A DNA stretch of 56,219 nt from Paraburkholderia lycopersici (lineage in GTDB: Bacteria; Pseudomonadota; Gammaproteobacteria; Burkholderiales; Burkholderiaceae). Location: assembly GCF_900096975.1 (NCBI RefSeq), contig NZ_FMYQ01000040.1, forward strand, positions 1 through 56,219. Reading direction: 5' to 3'. Each line of letters opens with the position of its first letter. The first letter of the stretch is position 1. The notes under the pieces are model-generated. The model had not been told where the DNA came from. It did no database searches and saw nothing but the letters and a program-made list of their open reading frames with translations. The position numbers and the translations under genes are program-made. Below, one piece after another: positions 1-8,600 of this stretch.

Positions 1-1
1 T

Positions 2-423
2 GGTCAATGTGGCGGCGCCGACATCAGTACCGCGCCCAGCAGTGTCATTACCGACGACGCGGTGGCGTGCCTCCGCCATATCTACGGCTGTAGTATTTTC
101 CGCAATTTCTCGCGCAACGAAAAGCCGAGGGTGGAAACGAGGCGTGGCTAGGCCCGCTTTCCGCTGCATTGCCTGCCGCGATTTACCAATGGGCAAAATC
201 CGCGCTGGAAGACAATGCGGAAAACTGGCTCGAGGACCTCGCCTGCCTGAATACGGTAAAAGGAGCGATCCTTCCCGATACGGCAACGCCCGGTGAAATT
301 GCGAAGTTGAAGCGAGCCGGCTGCACCGTCGAACTCGTCGCCAATACCGGGCACATGATGGCCTACGATAATCCCGATGGTTTGGCATTGGCGATTAACC
401 GCATCCTGAACCGGGGCTCATGA
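2..423 (+). pseudogene. alpha/beta-hydrolase C-terminal part, frameshifted
   Basis: The end of an alpha/beta-hydrolase-like protein read in two frames. From base 2 one frame runs to a TAG at 149-151 and ends in NEKPRVETR. From about base 148 the next frame continues LGPLSAALPAAIYQW and runs to the TGA at 421-423. Joined, they make one continuous hydrolase tail. The last part has the GHMMAYDNP motif, where the catalytic His of the family would sit. A one-base shift near 143-148 splits it. The gene begins outside the window, so I cannot tell whether the rest is intact. A sequencing error is also possible. Family call moderate; frameshift call rests on the two fragments fitting together. Confidence 0.5.
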
Positions 424-439
424 CAGGCTCGGCGTCCAC

Positions 440-470
440 GCGCAGCCCGGCACGGGCTGCGCTTCTTTCC
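440..470 (+). terminator. rho-independent terminator after the hydrolase
   Basis: A perfect 10-bp stem (GCGCAGCCCG at 440-449, CGGGCTGCGC at 453-462) with a GCA loop is followed by TTCTTTCC. It starts 17 bases after the hydrolase stop codon and points the same way. The T-tract is interrupted by C, so strength is uncertain. Confidence 0.7.
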
Positions 471-687
471 TCGGTCGCGTGAAGTCGAGTCCGCGCATCA
501 AGCATGTGGCCGCTGCGCGACATATCCATGCCTTTGACATATTCGTCCGTTCGTGCTTTCGGGAGTGCAAACGTTTGCGGTCTTGGGGGTGGTCAAAACC
601 TTGATGTATATCAAGTGGCGGCCGCGCGCCCGCTGCTAGTTTCGCGTTATCTCACAAAGACATAAGCAGTGCGGTTCGGGGCGCAAC

Positions 688-3231
688 ATGCAACACCATA
701 CGCTGGACCTGGAAATCGGGCAGCTACTCTCAGGGCCGCCGCTCGCCTGCGGGCCCGACGTACCGATTCGCGACGCGGCGCGCATGATGGCCGAGCGGCG
801 CTACAGCGCCATCGTCGTTACCGAAATGGGGCGGCCCGTCGGCATCTGGACCGAGCACGACGCGCTCGCGCTGGGCGACGACAGCGCCGCGCTCGCGCGA
901 CCCATCCGCTGCGCCATGAGCCAGCCCGTACGCGCGCTGCCCGCGAGCACGCGCCTGCGCGACGCCGCGCTGCGCTTCAAGCGCGAGGGCATACGCCATT
1001 GTCTCGTCGTGGACGAGGCGGGCCGCTCGCTCGGCATCGTCACGCAAACCGACCTGGTCATGAACCAGGGGCTCGAGTGCTTCCTGCGTCTGAAGACGGT
1101 CGGCTCGGTGAATACCGCGATGCCGCTCGTGGTCGACGCGCACGCGTCCATGCACGAGGCCATGCAGCGCATGCGCTCGCGGCGCCTGAGCGCGCTCGTC
1201 GTGAGCTATCCGGAAGGCGACTACGGCATCGTGACCGAGCGCGACGTGGTGCGCCTCGCGGCGGCCAGCATGCTGGACGGCACGGTCGGCGCGCGCGCGA
1301 GCCGGCCGCTGCGCTCGCTTACGCAGTCGCAAAGCCTCTTTGCGGCGCGTCAGTATCTCGTCGAGCATCGCATGCGTCACGTGGGCGTGATCGGCGAGGA
1401 CGGTCGCCTCACGGGCCTGCTCGACCTGTCCCACATCCTGCACGACATCGAAGACGAATTCGTGCGCGAATTGCAGCTCGCGCTGCGCGAGCGCGACGAC
1501 GCGCTGCTCGCCTCGCGCGCGAACCTGCGCCTTGCCGACCAGGTGGTGGAGTCGACGCTCGACGGCGTGATGATCACCGACCTCGACGGCACCATCGAGC
1601 GAGTGAATCCCGCCTTCACGCGGCTTACGGGCTATACCGAGCGCGAGGCGATCGGGCGAAACGCGAGCCTGCTCAACTCCGGCCGCCAGGGGCCCGCGTT
1701 CTACAGCGCGCTCTGGCGCAGTCTCCAGCAAAACGGCTACTGGAAGGGCGAAATCTGGAACCGCCGCAAGGACGGCGCGCTTTACCTGGAATACCTGACT
1801 ATTTCCAGCATCTGCGATCCGAGCGGCCGCTGCACTCACTACGCCGCGATTTTCGCCGACATCACGCAGCGCCGCGAGACCGAAGAGCGCCTGAGCTACC
1901 TCGCGACGCACGACGCCTTGACCGGCCTGCCCAACCGCACGCTCTTCACGGAGCGCCTCACGCTCTCGCTCGCCCGCGCGCGCCGCTCGGGCAAGCGCGT
2001 GGCCGTCATGTTTCTCGACCTCGACCGCTTCAAGCTCATCAACGACACGATGGGCCACGGCGTGGGCGACGAGGCGCTCACCGTCATCGCGGCGCGCCTG
2101 CGCGAGTCGGTGCGCGAAACCGACACGGTGGCGCGGCTCGGCGGCGACGAGTTCACGCTGCTGATCGAGGATATCGAAGATATTCGCCATGTCGGGCAGA
2201 TCGCGCAGGGGCTGCTTGCGCGCGTGGGCGCCGCGATGCACATCGGCGAGCAGTTGCTGTTCGTCACGCCGAGCATTGGCATCAGCATGTATCCGGACGA
2301 CGCGAGCGACCCGCGGCATCTGCTCATGCAGGCCGACCGCGCGATGTACGAGGCCAAGGACGCGGGCAAGAACAACTTCCGCTTCTTCGCCGCGCCGATG
2401 ACTTCCTCGGCAATGGAGCGCATCGTGCTCGAAAGCGAGCTCCATCATGCGCTGGAAGCCGACGAGCTCGTGCTCTACTATCAGCCCGAATTCGACGTGG
2501 CGACCGGTGCGCTCGTGAACATCGAGGCGCTCGTGCGGTGGCAGCATCCGCGCCGAGGCCTCGTGCCGCCCGATCAGTTCATTCCGATCGCCGAGGAATC
2601 CTCATTGATCGTGCCGCTCGGCGCATGGGTGCTGCGCAAAGCCTGCCGCCAGGCGCGCGAATGGCTTGACGAGGGCTTCGACTTCGGGCGCATCAGCGTC
2701 AATCTTTCGGCGCGGCAATGCCTGCACGACGGCTTCCTGCATCAGCTCACGAACATTCTCAGCGAAACGGGCTTGCCGTCCACGCGGCTGCAGCTCGAAC
2801 TCGTGGAGAGCATGGCGATGATGTCGGCGGGCGGCAACATCGAGGCGCTGCTTCAGGAACTCGCCGCGCGCGGCATCAGCCTCGCGATCGACGACTTCGG
2901 CACGGGCTATTCGTCGTTCAAGTATCTGCAGTCCTTGCCTGTCGATACGCTCAAGGTGGACCGCTCGTTCCTCGCCGAGATGGCCGTGCCGGGTCCGGGC
3001 GTGCCGCCGCACGTGAAGAAGAGCGCCGCGCGCGACCGTTCGATCGTGCGCGCGATCGTGGCGATGGCGCGCTCGCTCGGCGTGACGGTCGTGGCCGAAG
3101 GCGTCGAGACGCCGCGGCAACTGGCGTTCCTGCGCGAGATCGGCTGCGATCGCGCGCAAGGCTATTTGCTTGCGCGTCCCGCACCGGCCGAATTCATGCC
3201 GCGCGCACTCGACGTGTGCGAGGCCGGCTGA
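688..3231 (+). CDS. CBS-CBS-PAS-GGDEF-EAL c-di-GMP protein
   Basis: An 847-residue cytoplasmic protein with no membrane segment, acting in cyclic-di-GMP synthesis or breakdown. Four CBS motifs fill about residues 10-260 and probably bind an adenine nucleotide. A short coiled coil (about 262-285) leads to a PAS domain (about 287-395), a GGDEF domain with an intact GGDEF at 485-489, and an EAL domain with EAL at 613-615, a DDFGTGYSS loop and AEGVET near the end. An RxxD inhibitory site (RETD, 476-479) lies five residues before GGDEF. Both catalytic motifs look intact, so it may be bifunctional or switch with CBS ligand. A loop of about 20 residues after KVDRSFL is longer than usual. The small gene and chemoreceptor that follow may be co-transcribed. 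Confidence 0.93.
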   Translation: MQHHTLDLEIGQLLSGPPLACGPDVPIRDAARMMAERRYSAIVVTEMGRPVGIWTEHDALALGDDSAALARPIRCAMSQPVRALPASTRLRDAALRFKREGIRHCLVVDEAGRSLGIVTQTDLVMNQGLECFLRLKTVGSVNTAMPLVVDAHASMHEAMQRMRSRRLSALVVSYPEGDYGIVTERDVVRLAAASMLDGTVGARASRPLRSLTQSQSLFAARQYLVEHRMRHVGVIGEDGRLTGLLDLSHILHDIEDEFVRELQLALRERDDALLASRANLRLADQVVESTLDGVMITDLDGTIERVNPAFTRLTGYTEREAIGRNASLLNSGRQGPAFYSALWRSLQQNGYWKGEIWNRRKDGALYLEYLTISSICDPSGRCTHYAAIFADITQRRETEERLSYLATHDALTGLPNRTLFTERLTLSLARARRSGKRVAVMFLDLDRFKLINDTMGHGVGDEALTVIAARLRESVRETDTVARLGGDEFTLLIEDIEDIRHVGQIAQGLLARVGAAMHIGEQLLFVTPSIGISMYPDDASDPRHLLMQADRAMYEAKDAGKNNFRFFAAPMTSSAMERIVLESELHHALEADELVLYYQPEFDVATGALVNIEALVRWQHPRRGLVPPDQFIPIAEESSLIVPLGAWVLRKACRQAREWLDEGFDFGRISVNLSARQCLHDGFLHQLTNILSETGLPSTRLQLELVESMAMMSAGGNIEALLQELAARGISLAIDDFGTGYSSFKYLQSLPVDTLKVDRSFLAEMAVPGPGVPPHVKKSAARDRSIVRAIVAMARSLGVTVVAEGVETPRQLAFLREIGCDRAQGYLLARPAPAEFMPRALDVCEAG

Positions 3232-3280
3232 AGGCCGCTTTTTACTTTCCCCGTTGAGCCCGACGTACCTGGAGAATTCC

Positions 3281-3616
3281 GTGAGCACCAACGACGAGAT
3301 GCTGCTGCACTCGATGACCGCGCTAGTGAGCGCGCATGGCAAGGCCATCTCGCGCTTTGGCGCGAACGTGGTCGTGATGACGAAGTTCGTCGAAGCGGTG
3401 CTGCCGCAATTGTCCGCAGCGCAGATCGAGCGCACGATCCAGGCGTTTCGCGCGCAGCTCGGCGAGGCGATGGCCGTGGCCGACGACGTCATGCTGCCCG
3501 GCGATTACCGCACCACGCTGATCGAGCAGGCGAACGTGCTGCTGGCGAGGCTGGGCGCCGATGCCGCTCCAACACATCAAGGTTCTGAGGCAGGAACAAG
3601 GCAATGCGCAATCTGA
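3281..3616 (+). CDS. hypothetical protein between GGDEF-EAL and chemoreceptor genes
   Basis: 111 residues, not recognised. I chose the GTG at 3281 because GGAG lies about 7 bases upstream (CTGGAGAATTCC-GTG); an in-frame ATG follows at 3299. The product looks soluble and helical, with no signal peptide or cysteines in the core. It starts about 50 bases after the c-di-GMP gene and overlaps the first 13 bases of the chemoreceptor, so the three are probably translated from one message. A signalling or chemotaxis accessory role is inferred from position only. Confidence 0.6.
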   Translation: MSTNDEMLLHSMTALVSAHGKAISRFGANVVVMTKFVEAVLPQLSAAQIERTIQAFRAQLGEAMAVADDVMLPGDYRTTLIEQANVLLARLGADAAPTHQGSEAGTRQCAI

Positions 3617-5259
3617 CGATTAGAAAGGGGCTGCTGCTCGTGCTGTGCACGTTCGCGGCGATGCTGGTGGTGGGAGCCGTGGTCGGGGTCCTGATGATCG
3701 GCCGCGCCGACGACGCGGCGCGTTTCATTCACGAAGTCGCGCGCCAGGATGCGCTCGCGCTCGCCTTGCGCGAGGACGCGGCGCTCGCGCAAACCGCCTT
3801 GGCGCGCGCGTACCAGGCCGCGAAGGAAAACGGCGACGCCGCCGCGCGCGAGGAGGCGCAAAAGCGCGCGCAGCAGGACGCGCGCGACCTCTTCGACCAG
3901 GCCGCGAAGCACGGCGCCGCACTGCGCGCGAGCACGCCGTTCGACGGCGCGGCGGCCAGGCAGCGCGACGCCCTGCTCGGCGCGTGGAGCACGCTTGCGG
4001 ATTCGCTGCAACGCTCGGCCACGGCGCTCGAAGCGAACGATACGGCGGCCTACGCCGCGCTCGCGACCGGCGACGTGGCGGCTGCGAACGCGCAGTTCTC
4101 GTCGGCCGTGGCCGCATTGCGAACGAATGCCGACGCCGCCACGCGCGCGGCGCTCGACGAGGGCGAGCGCGAACACGACTGGGTGATGGCGATGGTGGCG
4201 GTGGGGCTGCTGGGCGCGCTGGCGCTCGTCGTCGCGACCCATCTGGCGCTGCGCCGCCTTGTGAGTGCGCCGCTCGCCAAGGCCGTCGAGGTGCTCAACC
4301 AGATCGCCGCGAACGACCTTTCCGTGCGTATCGAAGGGGGCGGACGCAACGAAATCGGCCAGCTGCTCAGCGCGATGCGGCGCATGCAGAGCGGTCTGAG
4401 CCACACGGTGCGCAGCGTGCGCACGAGCTGCGACGCGATCAACACGGGGGCGCGCGAAATCGCGGCGGGCAATCTCGACCTGTCGAGCCGCACCGAGCAG
4501 CAGTCGGCCTCGCTGGAGCAGACGGCGTCGAGCATGGAGCAGCTCACGTCGAGCGTGCGCCAGAACGCCCAGCATGCGAACGACGCGAGCTCGCTCGCCA
4601 CGGGCGCGGCCGAAGTCGCGCAGCGCGGCGGGCGCGTGGTCGAGCAGGTGATCGAGACGATGGAGGAGATCAGCCGCAGTTCGGGCAAGATCGCGGACAT
4701 CACGGGCATCATCGACGGCATCGCGTTCCAGACCAATATCCTCGCGCTCAACGCTTCGGTCGAGGCCGCGCGCGCGGGCGAGCAGGGGCGCGGCTTCGCG
4801 GTCGTCGCGGGCGAGGTGCGCATGCTCGCGCAGCGCAGCGCGGCGGCGGCGCGCGAGATCAAGACGCTGATCGACGCCTCGGTGCACGACGTGCGCAACG
4901 GCCGCTCGCTCGTGGGCGAAGCGGGCGCGACGATGGCCGAGATCGTCGCCTCGGTGGACAAGGTGTCGGGGCTCATGAAGGAGATCGCCTCGGCTACCGT
5001 GCAGCAGAGCGCGGGCATCGAGCAGGTCGAGACGGCGGTGAGCCAGATGGATCAGGTGACGCAGCAGAACGCCGCGCTCGTGGAGGAGGCGGCCGCGGCG
5101 GCCGAGTCGCTCGAACAGCAGGCGAGCCAGATGGCCGAGGCCGTGGCGACGTTCCGCGTGGGCGAGGAGAAGGACGCGCCGGCCGCGGCGCCGGTCATCA
5201 CGGATGCAGTGCGCAACGAGGGCGCGCTGCCCGTGCACGCGCTGCCTGCGGCCGCGTGA
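3604..5259 (+). CDS. methyl-accepting chemotaxis protein
   Basis: A 551-residue inner-membrane chemoreceptor. Transmembrane helix 1 spans about residues 9-31. An Ala-rich helical periplasmic domain of about 160 residues follows, then a second membrane helix near 195-217, a HAMP domain, and the cytoplasmic signalling hairpin. The conserved tip (AFQTNILALNASVEAARAGE, from residue 374) is intact and should contact CheA/CheW. The C-terminus is Ala-rich and has no NWETF-type pentapeptide, so methylation enzymes must act without that tether. The ligand is unknown; the periplasmic part resembles four-helix-bundle sensors. The upstream gene overlaps its start. Confidence 0.95.
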   Translation: MRNLTIRKGLLLVLCTFAAMLVVGAVVGVLMIGRADDAARFIHEVARQDALALALREDAALAQTALARAYQAAKENGDAAAREEAQKRAQQDARDLFDQAAKHGAALRASTPFDGAAARQRDALLGAWSTLADSLQRSATALEANDTAAYAALATGDVAAANAQFSSAVAALRTNADAATRAALDEGEREHDWVMAMVAVGLLGALALVVATHLALRRLVSAPLAKAVEVLNQIAANDLSVRIEGGGRNEIGQLLSAMRRMQSGLSHTVRSVRTSCDAINTGAREIAAGNLDLSSRTEQQSASLEQTASSMEQLTSSVRQNAQHANDASSLATGAAEVAQRGGRVVEQVIETMEEISRSSGKIADITGIIDGIAFQTNILALNASVEAARAGEQGRGFAVVAGEVRMLAQRSAAAAREIKTLIDASVHDVRNGRSLVGEAGATMAEIVASVDKVSGLMKEIASATVQQSAGIEQVETAVSQMDQVTQQNAALVEEAAAAAESLEQQASQMAEAVATFRVGEEKDAPAAAPVITDAVRNEGALPVHALPAAA

Positions 5260-5324
5260 GCGCGCGCGATCGCGCGTAAGGCCGGGTCGCCGCAAGGCCC
5301 CGGTCCGTCGTGCGCTGCCGCTGG

Positions 5325-5805
5325 CGCGACAGGCGCGCCTCGGTTCGTCTTCGCCGCGGCGGCCGGTTTGTTCGCGGCTTCCCGCGGCGTTTCGTTCGCG
5401 TGGGACCGGAGCTTGCCGATCACGTCGTAGAACACGCCTTCCACCGCGGGCGTGACGAGCATGTCGTGCGCCCCCGAAGGCACGAGCGCGCTCGCCGGAC
5501 CCGCTGCCTCGAAGTCCGCCGAGGACTTCTTCGCGCAGTCGTCGAATTTCGCGAGGTCGAGGTTCTGGCGCACCGGAATGGAGCCCTTGTTGAGATGAAG
5601 GTCTCTGGAACTGCGGGCTCATCAGCGGGCTCGCCATGTCCTTTTTCCCCTTTTCCACGCCGGGCGTCTTCACCTTGAAGAAGGCGAAGCTGTCCACGTT
5701 GAACGTGAACGCCTTGCCTGAACCGGACGCCGCCACGCACAGGTAATCCTTGCCCGGGACCTTGCCCCATCACGACGAATTCGCCCTTCGCCTCTGGCGG
5801 GGGTG
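5325..5805 (-). pseudogene. remnant of sugar ABC transporter substrate-binding protein
   Basis: Reading leftwards on the minus strand, successive pieces of a carbohydrate ABC-transporter binding protein C-terminus appear in different frames: AKGEFVVMG near 5780, then GKVPGKDYLC and SGKAFTFNVDSFAFFKV (5760-5670), MSPQFQ near 5610, ETF, then NKGSIPVRQNLDL and a run to about 5330. At least three frameshifts separate them, two within about 40 bases near 5580-5610. The pieces match the order seen in such proteins. No other transporter gene is nearby. The 5' part is not recognisable upstream of 5805. I take it as a dead fragment left from a rearrangement. Confidence 0.75.
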
Positions 5806-5963
5806 ACGCCCGATCCTGCTGAAGTCGGTCGCGGCCCTGGTGGAACCGACCCCTTTGTCGGCCGCGGCGGACGCTCTTCACGCGCTCGCCGGCGAGTTCT
5901 GGCACGTTACGTGCGCGAGAGGGATATCTATCGGGATATCTATCGCCATGGGAGGTCGACACG

Positions 5964-6236
5964 ATGAGCAACGAACCGCCCGAAGGCGCGCCGCCGCGCG
6001 CCACCGATTTGCCCAAGCCGGTGGGGGACGCCGTGCCCGCGCCGACGGAACCTGGCCTCGACCGGCCGCTACCGCCTAAAACGCAGCCCGAACCGCCTGC
6101 GGAGGAGACGAACGGAGGCCCCGGCGAGCCTGCGCAAACACCGTCCGAAGATGAGTCCAGGCCGCTTGGCGATGCCCTGCCGACGCCGCGCGAGCCGGGC
6201 CTCGACCGGCCGCTGCCGCCGAAGAAGGCCTCGTGA
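5964..6236 (+). CDS. small proline-rich hypothetical protein with internal repeat
   Basis: A 90-residue Pro-rich protein. A strong ribosome site, GGGAGGT, ends about 8 bases before the ATG. The sequence contains two copies of a roughly 20-residue unit ending EPGLDRPLPPK (one near residues 17-39, one near 66-88), separated by a Pro/Glu-rich linker. No signal peptide, membrane helix or cysteine. It is probably disordered. It sits alone between the decayed transporter remnant and another weak region, so whether it is expressed is open. Confidence 0.5.
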   Translation: MSNEPPEGAPPRATDLPKPVGDAVPAPTEPGLDRPLPPKTQPEPPAEETNGGPGEPAQTPSEDESRPLGDALPTPREPGLDRPLPPKKAS

Positions 6237-6577
6237 CCGGCCTCATGACCGTTCCGTTTGGGCGCGGGGATGGCCATGCCTTGCGCCGCCTCTCCCATGC
6301 TCGATTGCAATGCGAACGATGGAGCAGCACCCATGGCAACCGCATGAGGCTTTTTGACGTCCGCCGGGGCGGGCTCGCCCCGCGTGCGATTCGCGCGCAA
6401 TCAGTGGTACGCCGCCGTCGAAGACTGCAGCTTCGTCAGCGCACCGTTCTTGAGGTGGAACCAGCCTTCCGCCGCATGGGCCGTCCGGCCTGTTCCTGCC
6501 GCTTCCGCTGACGTCCCACACAATTTCCCCACGAAGTATGGGTAGCGATGTGGGTTTGTGAGCAGGGAGGGCGACAG
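6237..6577. other. 341-bp region without a confident gene
   Basis: Short open frames exist on both strands but none has a ribosome site plus family-like sequence. A minus-strand stretch near 6410-6475 reads like protein (EGWFHLKNGALTKLQSS), but it has no clear start or continuation. Together with the pseudogene just before it, this looks like decaying accessory DNA. Confidence 0.4.
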
Positions 6578-6856
6578 TTGCATCGACTCAGCGCTCTACG
6601 GGTCGCAAAGGAAGTGGCGCCGGGTCCGGACGAGCCCTGCAACGGCATTGCGCTGTGGGACTGGCAGCAGGTCGCGCGGGCGATGCGCGTGGCGACCGCC
6701 GGCGCGTTTTCGGATGCATTGGCGACGGCAGAGCAAGCCGGTTGTCTCGTGCTGATCGAGGCCGGGTTGCCGGTGCTTGATGTGCCGCCGCTTCCGCCGC
6801 TTCCGCCGCTTCTATTGGCGATCGCTGCGGCCATCGCCCAAAGAAACGCGGCGTAG
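6578..6856 (+). CDS. possible small hypothetical protein
   Basis: If read from the TTG at 6578, which follows GGAGG at 7 bases, it encodes 92 residues. An in-frame ATG at 6548 has no good ribosome site. The middle (WDWQQVARAMRVATAGAF) looks like a folded helix. The C-terminus has PPLPPLPPL followed by a hydrophobic stretch. I do not recognise a family, and it may be a remnant. Confidence 0.3.
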   Translation: MHRLSALRVAKEVAPGPDEPCNGIALWDWQQVARAMRVATAGAFSDALATAEQAGCLVLIEAGLPVLDVPPLPPLPPLLLAIAAAIAQRNAA

Positions 6857-6925
6857 CCTTAACGTGCTGATGATCGTGGGCGCTGATGCGGTTGGCGGTG
6901 CACTGATGAAGTCAGGTGCGGAGAC

Positions 6926-7930
6926 TCAACAGTCCTCCACCACGCCGATCAGCTTTAGCCGCGAAACACCGCCGTCCGGGAATATGTTGAAACGCACGTG
7001 CGTGATCACGGGCGTTGCGTTCAGATCGAACGTATGCGCGTGATCCATCCGCAATCGCTGTTCGGGCAGCAGCGTCGGCCAGAACATGGCTTGCGTGATG
7101 AGGGATTCGTCCGTGCCGCCTTCGACGAACGCACCCTGCAACGAACAGCGCTCCGCGAAATTGCCCTTGAAATGCGCGGTATTGACGACCGCGCCAGTCA
7201 ACTGTCCCGGCTTCGCCAGTTCGATGATGCACCAGTCGTTGCCCGGCTCGCGCCGCCGCCGCGTCTCCCATCCTTCGCCGATATTCGCGGCTTCTGTCGG
7301 CAGCAGCATGTTCGACGCAAGCCCGAAGTGCTGGTTGTTGGCGGCGACCACGCGAGCCCCGTTCATCGCCGATGCAAGGTCGATGGGTGTGCCCGTCTTC
7401 AGCTCGGGCTGCGGCCGTCCATACACACGAAGGCGCGCCACGCCGCCATCCGGATAGATGTTGAGGCGCACGTGCGTGAACGCGGCGCCGCGCGTATCGA
7501 TCGCGTGATAGTGATGCGCGTTGCCTTGCAACGCGACGGACGGCAGCACCTCGGTCCACGCCGTGTTTTCCGGTGGAATGGACCCGGACGATACGCACGC
7601 CTGCAGCGAAGCCGCAGGCGGATAGTTGCCGGTGAAGTGACTCGTGTCGATATCGACGCCCGCGAGCACGGCCGGCACGCCGAGTTTCACGATGCAGAAA
7701 TCGTAGCCGCTCACACGCTTGCGGCGCGACTCCCAGCCGTCCATCCACTTGCCGTTGTCGTCATACTTGCCGGGGATGAAAACGGCAGGCTCGGGATTCA
7801 GCATGCGCGCCATGGGCGCGAAGAAATCGTCGCTCGTTTGCACGGCCGCTGCGCCCAGACGCGGATCGGCCAGGTTGATGCCGCGTCGCACGAAGGCGGG
7901 TGCATCGGCAGCGATAGTCGGGATGGCCAT
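6926..7930 (-). CDS. alc: allantoicase
   Basis: 334 residues, the normal length for allantoicase (allantoate amidinohydrolase), which splits allantoate into ureidoglycolate and urea in the cytosol. The protein is a tandem of two similar halves: GWESRRKR with a GxDFCIVKLG-like segment in the first and GWETRRRREPGNDWCIIEL in the second, each ending in a VRLNIYPDGGVARLRVYG or VRFNIFPDGGVSRLKLIG strand pattern. The ATG at 7930 opens the family's N-terminus; the frame upstream lies inside the neighbouring gene. It is the last gene of an eight-gene operon, 4 bases after a DUF1989 gene. No allantoinase or ureidoglycolate lyase gene is visible, so the operon covers only one known ureide step. Confidence 0.92.
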   Translation of the reverse strand: MAIPTIAADAPAFVRRGINLADPRLGAAAVQTSDDFFAPMARMLNPEPAVFIPGKYDDNGKWMDGWESRRKRVSGYDFCIVKLGVPAVLAGVDIDTSHFTGNYPPAASLQACVSSGSIPPENTAWTEVLPSVALQGNAHHYHAIDTRGAAFTHVRLNIYPDGGVARLRVYGRPQPELKTGTPIDLASAMNGARVVAANNQHFGLASNMLLPTEAANIGEGWETRRRREPGNDWCIIELAKPGQLTGAVVNTAHFKGNFAERCSLQGAFVEGGTDESLITQAMFWPTLLPEQRLRMDHAHTFDLNATPVITHVRFNIFPDGGVSRLKLIGVVEDC

Positions 7931-7934
7931 GGTG

Positions 7935-8600
7935 TTATGCCTGCGGCACCCACGTTTGCGTGCCCGGGAGATCGGAATGGAAGTCGTCGAGCACGACGAT
8001 ATTGACGGGCTTCGGCGTGTTGTCGGCCTGTCCCTGAATGTTGACGATATCCTGCGGGCACGCGGAAAACGCGACGAAGCAGTCCATCTCCGCACGCAGC
8101 GTGATGTACTCGCCGGGCCGCGTCACCGTCGGCAGCGTATGCAGCGTGATGCCGTCCGGCTGCACGCGAATGTTCATGAAGATATTGAACGATGCGAGAT
8201 TCGCGCGCGGCGGCGTGACGCCCAGTTCGAACATGCCTTCGAACATGTTGTCGCAGCAGTTGCGGTGATAGCCGCGCACGCCGAGCAGTTGATAACGCTT
8301 GCGGTCGCAGGCGGCCATGAAGGTATCGTGCACGCCGGGCGTCGTGTCTTCCACAACGGTCAGGATCGGATGGCGCTGGTTGGTCACGAAGCTGTCGCCG
8401 AGGAGGGGATTCAGCCGCTGGTTCCAGACGCGCGTCGTTTCCATGCACATGTATTCGGCCAGATCATAGGCGTTCCAGGCCCAGCAATCGACGACCTGGG
8501 TGCCGTGCGTGTTGACCACGCGCACGGCCTGGCCTGCGTTGAGTCGGACGGCCTTGCCATGCCCGGCGGGCACGGTGACGGGAGAGCGGGAAGCATTCAT
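7935..8600 (-). CDS. DUF1989 protein A (urea-carboxylase-associated family)
   Basis: 221 residues of the DUF1989 family. Members next to urea/guanidine carboxylase genes are known to be carboxyguanidine deiminases (CgdA/CgdB). The putative metal or catalytic residues are present: H91-D92, C98, the HRNCCDN motif at H112-N118, and a C181-P182 pair. Its ATG overlaps the stop of the ABC ATPase gene by 4 bases (ATGA), showing translational coupling. No carboxylase or allophanate hydrolase gene is in the window, so the usual substrate may not apply. Family call is strong, substrate unknown. Confidence 0.85.
   Translation of the reverse strand: MNASRSPVTVPAGHGKAVRLNAGQAVRVVNTHGTQVVDCWAWNAYDLAEYMCMETTRVWNQRLNPLLGDSFVTNQRHPILTVVEDTTPGVHDTFMAACDRKRYQLLGVRGYHRNCCDNMFEGMFELGVTPPRANLASFNIFMNIRVQPDGITLHTLPTVTRPGEYITLRAEMDCFVAFSACPQDIVNIQGQADNTPKPVNIVVLDDFHSDLPGTQTWVPQA

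Noticed and set aside
5260..5275. GCGCGCGATCGCGCG palindrome after the chemoreceptor
   Set aside because: A stem without a T-tract in alternating GC sequence; not enough for a terminator.
3577..5736. 719-codon open frame on the minus strand across the chemoreceptor gene
   Set aside because: Most of it is an Arg/Ala-rich antisense shadow of the chemoreceptor. Only its first 44 codons are meaningful, as part of the transporter pseudogene.
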